IMG/VR virus record: IMGVR_UViG_3300030104_001146
Span: 1-40,737 of that record
Length of the DNA: 40,737 nt
Direction: 5' to 3' (one strand)
DNA from: a virus
Notes under the pieces: model-generated
The model's input: only the letters and a program-made list of their open reading frames with translations
What the model was told of the DNA's origin: nothing
Databases searched by the model: none
Shown here: one piece after another, positions 17,901-23,054 of the stretch
Numbering within the stretch: the stretch's first letter is position 1
Layout: every line of letters starts with the position of its first letter
Position numbers and translations under genes: made by a program

Positions 17901-19948
17901 AAGGTGCTGAAAAAATAGGAGATGTTCTTTGGAATAATAGAAGATATAATGGTCTATTAGATAGAGTAATGGCTGAGTGGATGATTGAAATTAATCCTGC
18001 CAATTTAACTCAAAGATATGCACAAGAATATCAGCGTAAATTTTTTGAAATTGTTCAACTTGGTAGGATTACTAGGTTTGCAAGAGAATTTGCATTTGAT
18101 GCAGGAGCTATTAGAGCATGGCAAATAGGGCAAAAAATAGGAGACAAAGGAAAAGTTAAAAGAAGTTTATTAAAAGAACTAAGTGATATAGGTTTAGATG
18201 TAGATAGCGCTAGGTATCTTAGTAAGTTTAAAAAGATGGATGACATACAAGGAGATGAAGTAGCAGAAAGATTAATCAATAGAGCAGGATTTAAGTCAGC
18301 AGAAAGAGATGCACTTATACCTACAGTTGGTAATAGACGATTATTTGCAGCTTCAAGAGATCCGTCAGTTCGTTTTTTAGGAAGTTTTCTTTCTTGGGCG
18401 CAAGCAAAAACAACACAAACAAATGCTCTTGTTACTCGTTTAGAAAATGGAGATGCTGCTTTAGGTGCAAGAATGATAGGTGCTTTATCAGTTTATGCTT
18501 CAATAAGACAACTACAACTAGATTTAAACTCATCAGAAGCCTTTAGGGATGATACGTTAATTTCAGAAAGTAAAGAAATAGATCCTTTATTAACAAAATT
18601 AGGAGACACTGTTATCTTTTCTGCTGAAGTAATGCCTTGGTATTTAGACAAAGCAGTAAATACAATACGTTATGATTATGGTAGTAATCCTGTAACAGGA
18701 CTTGCTCCTGTGTTAGAACTAATGGATGACTTAGTAACTGAATCAATAAAAGCTGGAAGAGGTGTAGACGAAGCCTTACAAGAAGGAGATAGAGAAGAAC
18801 TTGTTGAAGGTTTAGTAGGTATTGGTGAAACTCTTGTTCCGTTCTTTAAAGATTGGTCGAGAAGTTATAGTGGTCTTTTTGGTATGGGAGGTCAGAAAAA
18901 AATAGCTGAACTAAAAGGAGAAAAGTATGCTCCTGTTCAATATAAATTTGAAGGATCAAAGCCAAGATATAAAAATTTCAAAGGCGGTGAAGTCTCAGAA
19001 GAAAACCCTGTACCTAACGCTGCTCCAGAACCTTCTGAAAGAATCAACCCTTATACTGGAGAGCCTTACGAATCTGAGATGGAACGTCTTGGTTTTAAAG
19101 ACGGCTTACTTGTATCTATTGGTGTTGCACCTGTATCCGATAAAGAAATTAATAAATTAAAGAAGTCTTTAAAGAAACGACAAGCTAAACGAAATGGTGG
19201 TAAAGCTACTCGTAACTACGCAAAAGAATACGCTAATTACCATTCTTCTGAAAAACAAAAGAAAGACAGGGCGCACAGAAACAACGCAAACAGGCAGTTA
19301 AAAAGAGAAGGAAGAATTGCAGCAGGTGATGGTAAAGATGTCGATCATAAAGATGGTAATCCTAGAAATAATTCACCAAGTAATTTAACTGTTAAAAGTA
19401 AACATACAAATAGAACAAGAAAGTTTGCTGGTGGTATGTTAATAAAAGCTTTAGCACAAAGACAAGCTCAAAAGTTTGAAGAAGAAATGCCTGAAGATGC
19501 GAAAACTTATAGACAGTTTTATCGTTTTGCAAGAGAACAAGGGCTTTCTCATCCTGAAGCAGTAGCTGCTCAAGCCAGTTTAGAATCAGGACACGGTAAA
19601 TCAGAGCTTGCTCTAAATCAAAACAATGTTTTAGGTATAAAAGTTCAAAGAAAGAAAGAGGTAGAAGAACAAGAATCTGTTTCTATGCCTACTGTTGAAT
19701 ACGAAGACGGAAAGAAAAAAGTTATTGATGCAAACTTTAGAGTGTTTGACAATGTTAGGGATTCATTTAAAGGATATGAAGAAAAAACAGCGCACGAAAG
19801 ATATAATAAAGCAAAAGAAGCTGAATCAGCAGAACAATATTTAAGAGAGATACAGGAAGCAGGATATGCAACTGATCCAAACTACGCAGATAAAACAATT
19901 GATATTATGAATCGTTATTCAGATTATATTTCTCCTAGATTTAAATAA
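14987..19948 (+). CDS. Giant internal virion protein with HNH-like motif and C-terminal glucosaminidase
   Basis: The 1653-residue protein occupies the place of T7 gp16, the ejected channel and peptidoglycan-hydrolase protein. Residues 3-9 and 75-81 both read SSTLDWF and flank a Glu/Arg-rich helix. Hydrophobic Gly/Ala segments near 190-250 and 420-465 could interact with membrane. Residues about 1404-1490 carry an HNH-like pattern: DVDHKDGNPRNNSPSNL with His1454, Asn1458 and Asn1466, set in basic sequence. Residues about 1498-1653 match glucosaminidase (GH73, FlgJ-like) domains: ASLESGHGKS with putative catalytic Glu1533, NVLGIK, then FRVFDNVRDSFKGY and a C-terminal YATDPNYADK. It probably cuts peptidoglycan during DNA entry. 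The lytic domain is at the C-terminus, unlike T7 gp16 where it is N-terminal. Confidence 0.8.
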   Translation: MPSSTLDWFVTTGPQDSTTEDGGFTIDSTEETEEERLKREAEEEEARRKAEEEAERIRLEAEQRKQQQKETVSKSSTLDWFKEKPSPKTTDTVPTAPEKTYQEEKDPFMIKRKLAYGAKQEPTIAGSLYRLGKARFNSWLGDKTYKEAAREIEAERQAEIAKLFPDLINKDEDLTVMTGRMGVAIADPVTFLIPWMKFAKAGKLASVTAGSAVATGDIALREEALYGEVSPLSLGLGATLGGASSLVSSMLIPVGRQIDEAVDITTKAGTTTKPVKIYGPVEPPKVPNNLIKSFEETGEEVLTQGGLKTVQNIFTNNKNYGYLVSEYELGLVQRKNLIGDIRKLRQKRNNTKLTASDEMQIITSKKEVSEIERNLRKIYSQANDIRLKEMPKDFADLGYRNLMAALEKGILTKDFAAALMQETIRPLVGMVGGFAVGVTTADENDTMNYVYGLMATGATLGLLQKRIQVADFKVKERRFIKAFQDEGEKIYRTEYWTFLKRLSAGTQASVLQAGPEELRKFGSLMVKSQGGGVKAGVAIQDSVEEMKNQAMNYWTSVALPATIQGAREDTILAAGRILNQRNMPKTAKHSFLKEGDLRNSDAQALAYRLEHLTTEFKKYVKSVGIKMTEEDSYGLTQIASNKMFRNGEQVKKDAAEAFKIQFNNWRRYGVLIGPDQQPELKKLYNGVGGYVHRDDLDFVLDSIKAGAPKDDFNLRLNARMYEKRFVEKDSIENTNEFLKWSERKAKEYYDGHTTRRSNSIWAKEEGDNLFQNRASKDERFIITAARHFENKRVLADQEARAFMANKGYFLDDPILTFQSLAKQTIPVTEFSRVFGARGERLQGFINGIRREVYGGSDTTNNTSLKKIADKYVKDLKGTVDGYFGLHHAERSVANNETAASTVAILQALLATTKLTKVALPSFGDLIQTYKNSGFSAGFEATKKQIVRMRNEDQFRPSEALGLRTVKSKEDLKGAEKIGDVLWNNRRYNGLLDRVMAEWMIEINPANLTQRYAQEYQRKFFEIVQLGRITRFAREFAFDAGAIRAWQIGQKIGDKGKVKRSLLKELSDIGLDVDSARYLSKFKKMDDIQGDEVAERLINRAGFKSAERDALIPTVGNRRLFAASRDPSVRFLGSFLSWAQAKTTQTNALVTRLENGDAALGARMIGALSVYASIRQLQLDLNSSEAFRDDTLISESKEIDPLLTKLGDTVIFSAEVMPWYLDKAVNTIRYDYGSNPVTGLAPVLELMDDLVTESIKAGRGVDEALQEGDREELVEGLVGIGETLVPFFKDWSRSYSGLFGMGGQKKIAELKGEKYAPVQYKFEGSKPRYKNFKGGEVSEENPVPNAAPEPSERINPYTGEPYESEMERLGFKDGLLVSIGVAPVSDKEINKLKKSLKKRQAKRNGGKATRNYAKEYANYHSSEKQKKDRAHRNNANRQLKREGRIAAGDGKDVDHKDGNPRNNSPSNLTVKSKHTNRTRKFAGGMLIKALAQRQAQKFEEEMPEDAKTYRQFYRFAREQGLSHPEAVAAQASLESGHGKSELALNQNNVLGIKVQRKKEVEEQESVSMPTVEYEDGKKKVIDANFRVFDNVRDSFKGYEEKTAHERYNKAKEAESAEQYLREIQEAGYATDPNYADKTIDIMNRYSDYISPRFK

Positions 19949-19951
19949 TAC

Positions 19952-19980
19952 TTGACAAAACTTAAAAAGGATACTATACT
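19952..19980 (+). promoter_or_regulatory. Strong sigma70-type promoter before the membrane/export block
   Basis: TTGACA at 19952-19957 and TATACT at 19975-19980 are separated by exactly 17 bases, one mismatch from consensus. It begins four bases after the stop of the giant virion gene. Transcription should start near 19987, after the ATG of the following small gene, so it mainly serves the genes from 20138 onwards (holin candidates, Hsp20, exported proteins). Confidence 0.75.
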
Positions 19981-20157
19981 ATGTTACTATACACCGAAGA
20001 ACAATTAGAAAATGCTTACGATATTTATCGTACTCATCAAGCCAGACAAGATTTAAGCTTTATGAGTTTAGAACATTTTCGATTATTCTATGAACAACTG
20101 GCTGAAGAAGTCTTAACAGGTGACATAGAGGAGAGTTATGGTGGGTTTTCCATTTGA
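19981..20157 (+). CDS. Small acidic hypothetical protein (58 aa)
   Basis: ATG at 19981 follows AAAGGA by ten bases. The product starts MLLYTEEQLENAYDIYRTHQ and is acidic and helical, with no membrane segment. It overlaps the next gene by 20 bases in another frame. The ATG touches the -10 hexamer of the promoter at 19952-19980, so this gene can only be read from transcripts coming from upstream. Short phage proteins of this type often precede holin genes. Function unknown. Confidence 0.65.
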   Translation: MLLYTEEQLENAYDIYRTHQARQDLSFMSLEHFRLFYEQLAEEVLTGDIEESYGGFSI

Positions 20158-20581
20158 AATAATTACGATGCTTGGCTCTACTTTGCTAAGTAGTTTGCTA
20201 AGTATATGGTCGCAAAGTCGCAAGGCTAAAGAAGAACAACAAAAACTTCTTATAACGAGAGGTGAGTTCGAGATGAAAGCCAAGCAACAGTCTCTTGATC
20301 ACGGATTAAAAGACAAAGGTTTTGCTTGGACACGAAGAATCATAGCTTTGGTTTCTGTATTCGCAATAGTAGTGCTGCCAAAAATGGTCGCAGTATTTTA
20401 TCCAGATGTGGATGTAACAGTCGGATACACCAATTGGAATCCGGGTTTTTGGTTTTTTAGAGAAGGTAGAGAGATTTTTGAATGGATTACTTTTCAAGGT
20501 TTGGTAATAACGCAATTAGATACCAATTTAGTATCGGCTATAATTGGCATGTACTTTGGTGGTAGTCTAGTTAAGAAGTAG
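20138..20581 (+). CDS. Multi-pass membrane protein, holin candidate (147 aa)
   Basis: The start ATG follows GAGGAGAGTT. Hydrophobic segments lie at about residues 5-25 (FEIITMLGSTLLSSLLSIW), 67-86 (RRIIALVSVFAIVVLPKMVA) and 119-143 (FQGLVITQLDTNLVSAIIGMYFG). A basic, Gln/Lys-rich loop (about 27-62) separates the first two. Size, topology and position after the peptidoglycan-degrading virion protein fit a holin. It is followed 13 bases later by a second membrane protein, so the two may act together. The sequence gives no diagnostic motif. Confidence 0.65.
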   Translation: MVGFPFEIITMLGSTLLSSLLSIWSQSRKAKEEQQKLLITRGEFEMKAKQQSLDHGLKDKGFAWTRRIIALVSVFAIVVLPKMVAVFYPDVDVTVGYTNWNPGFWFFREGREIFEWITFQGLVITQLDTNLVSAIIGMYFGGSLVKK

Positions 20582-20594
20582 AGGAAGAAAAAAA

Positions 20595-20975
20595 ATGAAT
20601 ATGCAAAATCAAATGAGTGGTTTCTCAGGAGACATGGACAGGAACGAGGTCGAAATAGACTTAAGTAAATTCATGGCACTCCTTCAAGAGAAGTCAGATT
20701 TAAAAGACAGGATAAGGGAACTTGAAGATGAGAAGAACGACAACCCTTATCAAAAATTTATATTTGTAGCAGAAGCAATAGACAGTTGGAGAATAATTCC
20801 AAGAGCTTTCTTAGGTGTCTATATGTATCTGTTATATTTTACAACATTCTGGTTCATGGACTTGCCTGAACCTACATTTGAACAATCAGGATTAATCTCG
20901 ATTGTTGTGGGCGCTGGCGCAGCATGGTTTGGATTATATACAAACAGCCATAAGCCAGACGGTAAAAAAGACTAG
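20595..20975 (+). CDS. Two-helix membrane protein with N-terminal coiled coil (126 aa)
   Basis: Residues about 22-50 form a charged coiled coil (FMALLQEKSDLKDRIRELED). Two membrane segments follow at about 69-90 (PRAFLGVYMYLLYFTTFWFM) and 98-116 (SGLISIVVGAGAAWFGLY), with a basic C-terminal tail. GAGGAAG precedes the ATG. Proteins of this shape occur in marine phage lysis regions and may be a holin or its partner. I cannot decide between this and the preceding gene as the holin. Confidence 0.65.
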   Translation: MNMQNQMSGFSGDMDRNEVEIDLSKFMALLQEKSDLKDRIRELEDEKNDNPYQKFIFVAEAIDSWRIIPRAFLGVYMYLLYFTTFWFMDLPEPTFEQSGLISIVVGAGAAWFGLYTNSHKPDGKKD

Positions 20976-20987
20976 AGGTAAAAACTA

Positions 20988-21167
20988 ATGAGTTTAATAT
21001 TATTTTTAATAATTATCGTCATGGGTATTATGTGGCATTGTGAGCCAAACATGATGCGAGACATGGTTGCTAAATCTAAAATTGTTTTAGAAAAAGCAAA
21101 AGTTCTTGCAGTCAAATGTAAAAAATACGCAGTCGATATAAAAGATTTGTTTAAGTATAAAGGGTAA
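20988..21167 (+). CDS. Small single-pass membrane protein (59 aa)
   Basis: ATG at 20988 follows AGAGGTAAAAACTA. The N-terminal 16 residues are hydrophobic (MSLILFLIIIVMGIMW) and the rest is basic and helical (Lys-rich, ending KDLFKYKG). This is a classic small anchored peptide. It closes the run of membrane genes and could be a holin regulator or spanin-like component; nothing in the sequence settles this. Confidence 0.6.
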   Translation: MSLILFLIIIVMGIMWHCEPNMMRDMVAKSKIVLEKAKVLAVKCKKYAVDIKDLFKYKG

Positions 21168-21187
21168 TCTTTATCTTAACAATAGGA

Positions 21188-21222
21188 GTCTCTTAGAACG
21201 CTCATATGGAGGTCTGAGAGGC
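21188..21222 (+). other. Long imperfect hairpin before the Hsp20 gene
   Basis: CTCTTAGA at 21190-21197 pairs with TCTGAGAG at 21213-21220 (one G-U). CTC at 21201-21203 can pair with GAG at 21209-21211 inside it. It lies in the 96-base gap between the small membrane gene and Hsp20 and is not followed by a T-run. It may be an RNA-processing site or weak attenuator. Confidence 0.45.
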
Positions 21223-21263
21223 ATTTATAAACAGCATTCTTGCTTATAATAAGGAGAAGAAAA

Positions 21264-21707
21264 ATGGTCAGAAAAAGAAATGACTTTTATGGAATGGTGG
21301 ATTTTAGAGATCCAATATTTTCATCATTGTTTGTAGGATTTGATGGTCTTTTTAAGAACATGGCAGAGATGTCAGCAGGTTCTAAAAGCCTACCAAGTTA
21401 TCCACCTTACAATGTGCTTCAAGATGGAGACGATTACGTAATTGAAATTGCTCTCGCAGGTATCAATAAAAAAGATATCGACATCACATTACAAGAAAGT
21501 ACTTTAACAGTTTCTTATGAGTCTTCAGAAGATGAAGGCGATAACAAACTGTACAAAGGTATTGCGCAAAGATCTTTTAAAAGACAATTCAATTTGTCTG
21601 AAGACATAGAGATTGAAGGTGCAAATTTTGTCAATGGTATGTTAAATATTTTCTTGAAGAGAATAATTCCTGAAGAAAAGAAACCTAAAAAAATAAAAAT
21701 TAAATAG
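21264..21707 (+). CDS. Small heat-shock protein (Hsp20/alpha-crystallin family)
   Basis: The frame is open earlier, but ATG at 21264 is chosen because AAGGAG lies eight bases before it; this gives 147 residues, usual for the family. The alpha-crystallin domain begins at YPPYNVLQDGDDYVIEIALA (about residue 43). It includes KKDIDITL and LTVSYE, then the conserved IAQRSFKRQFNLSEDI and the signature GANFVNGMLNIFL, ending in the basic strand KKPKKIKIK. These proteins hold unfolded clients without ATP. Homologues occur in cyanophages and other marine phages, probably helping virion protein folding. It sits between holin-like genes and the exported proteins. Confidence 0.94.
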   Translation: MVRKRNDFYGMVDFRDPIFSSLFVGFDGLFKNMAEMSAGSKSLPSYPPYNVLQDGDDYVIEIALAGINKKDIDITLQESTLTVSYESSEDEGDNKLYKGIAQRSFKRQFNLSEDIEIEGANFVNGMLNIFLKRIIPEEKKPKKIKIK

Positions 21708-21714
21708 TGATAAA

Positions 21715-21867
21715 GTGGAATACGATTTTGAAAGAAAGTGGACAAGAGTGAACAAGGAATATCTTGCGACCTTAGTTGATGATCACCAAAGATATCGCTT
21801 TATGTTTCGAGTTTTATTTGGCTATTTAATTTTCGATATTATATTACACTTAGGATTACTAAATTAA
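21715..21867 (+). CDS. Small C-terminally anchored membrane protein (50 aa, GTG start)
   Basis: A GTG at 21715, eight bases after the Hsp20 stop, opens a frame with a charged first half (EYDFERKWTRVNKEYLATL) and one hydrophobic segment at the C-terminus (RVLFGYLIFDIILHLGLL). The ribosome-binding site is weak (AGTGATAAA), so expression may depend on coupling to Hsp20. The clear membrane segment supports coding. The exact start is uncertain. Confidence 0.45.
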   Translation: MEYDFERKWTRVNKEYLATLVDDHQRYRFMFRVLFGYLIFDIILHLGLLN

Positions 21868-21870
21868 TTT

Positions 21871-21894
21871 TATACTGAAGAGGAGGGCAGTATA
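21871..21894 (+). promoter_or_regulatory. Perfect hairpin with the Shine-Dalgarno in its loop
   Basis: TATACTG (21871-21877) and CAGTATA (21888-21894) are perfect inverted repeats. Their ten-base loop AAGAGGAGGG contains the whole Shine-Dalgarno. The second arm ends on the A of the start codon of the exported protein gene. Folding would present or shield the ribosome-binding site, so it probably tunes translation. Confidence 0.65.
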
Positions 21895-23054
21895 TGAAAA
21901 TAACTAAAAATTTATTGGGAGCTTTTATTGTATCTGCTCTTTTCTTTGGCAGTCCTGCGCAAGCAGATCAGACTGGAGATTGTACAGCAGGTGAACAGTA
22001 TTGTGAACAAAATTCATTAGCGACAACCAATACGACAACTACTACGAATATCAATACGAACACAAACACTAACACGAATACAAACACTAACACCAATACG
22101 AATACCAATACAAATACTAATACTACAACAACAACTGGTACTCAAACAAATACTAACAACAACACCAATACTAATACCAATACTAGCACCGCTACAAATA
22201 CCAACAGCAACACAAATGTTAATACGAATACGACAACAGGTACGCAGACAAATACAAATACTAACACAAATGTTAGTACAAACACTAATACTAATACCAA
22301 TAATAATACAACTAATTCAACTGTATCTAGTACGGTAAATTCTACTAACAATAACAACAACACTAGTACAAGTACAAATACAAATAACAACAACAATACT
22401 AGTACAAGTACAAATACAAATACTAATAATAACAACAATAATAGTATAAGTACGAACACTAATAATAATACGAACACTAATGTAAATAAATCTGACTCAA
22501 CTTCACAGGTTACATCAAACAATAAGAACGTAAATGAAAACAAATCTACGTCAGATAATACAAATAGAAATATAAATGAGAGCAAATCTGAGCAAACTAT
22601 CAATCAGAATATCACGCAAAAAGCACCGCCTGCTTCTGCGATTGCTCCTAGTATTATGAGTTACAGTCAAGACCTTTGTACTGTAGGAAGGTCAGGTGCT
22701 TATCAAGGACAAGTGTTTGGCTTTTCTACAGGTCGTACAGTTCGTGATGAGAATTGTGAACGCTTAAAGCTTTCCAAGTATCTATACGATACAGGCATGA
22801 AAGTAGCCAGTGTCTCTATACTTTGCCAAGACCCTCGTGTTTTTAAAGCAATGTCTATGGCAGGCACTCCTTGCCCTTATGAAGGCAAGATAGGTGACGA
22901 AGCAAAACTTGCATGGAAAGAAAACATTACAGATAGACCTGATTACATCGAAGCAAAAGCTCAGTATCTAAAAAAATGTAAAGGTACTAGAGATAAAAAT
23001 AAACTGAAAAAGTCGAGGCTGACTTGTGCTAGGGAATTTGACAAAGGCATTTAG
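21894..23054 (+). CDS. Sec-exported Asn/Thr-repeat protein with C-terminal Cys-rich domain
   Basis: The 386-residue protein has a textbook signal peptide: MKITKN, a hydrophobic core LLGAFIVSALFF, and cleavage after GSPAQA (residue 24). Next comes a short segment with two cysteines (GDCTAGEQYC). A low-complexity region of alternating Asn and Thr/Ser follows (about residues 45-240). The C-terminal 130 residues form a conserved-looking domain: SYSQDLCTVGRSGAYQGQVF, ENCERLKLSKYLYDTGMKVA, LCQDPRVF and AGTPCPYEGKIG, with six cysteines in all (eight in the mature protein). I recall similar C-terminal domains in other marine phage proteins without a function. Disulfides and a periplasmic or surface location are inferred. 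Its 3' end overlaps the next gene by 29 bases. Confidence 0.8.
   Translation: MKITKNLLGAFIVSALFFGSPAQADQTGDCTAGEQYCEQNSLATTNTTTTTNINTNTNTNTNTNTNTNTNTNTNTNTTTTTGTQTNTNNNTNTNTNTSTATNTNSNTNVNTNTTTGTQTNTNTNTNVSTNTNTNTNNNTTNSTVSSTVNSTNNNNNTSTSTNTNNNNNTSTSTNTNTNNNNNNSISTNTNNNTNTNVNKSDSTSQVTSNNKNVNENKSTSDNTNRNINESKSEQTINQNITQKAPPASAIAPSIMSYSQDLCTVGRSGAYQGQVFGFSTGRTVRDENCERLKLSKYLYDTGMKVASVSILCQDPRVFKAMSMAGTPCPYEGKIGDEAKLAWKENITDRPDYIEAKAQYLKKCKGTRDKNKLKKSRLTCAREFDKGI
22024..22490 (+). repeat. Asn-Thr coding repeat tract
   Basis: About 470 bases consist almost only of Asn and Thr (some Ser) codons. Synonymous codons vary freely (AAT/AAC; ACA/ACT/ACC/ACG), with local near-repeats such as AATACTAGTACAAGTACAAA. 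The protein pattern is kept while the DNA is not a perfect repeat. The antisense frame is open but is a shadow. Confidence 0.9.

Noticed and set aside
21264-21270. TATAAT at 21245-21250 as a promoter for Hsp20
   Set aside because: No -35 at the right distance, and the transcript would start at the start codon without its Shine-Dalgarno.
22142-22603. 153-codon antisense frame (Leu/Val-rich, membrane-like)
   Set aside because: It is the complement of the Asn/Thr codon tract; the hydrophobic composition is a direct consequence of that bias, and it has no ribosome-binding site.
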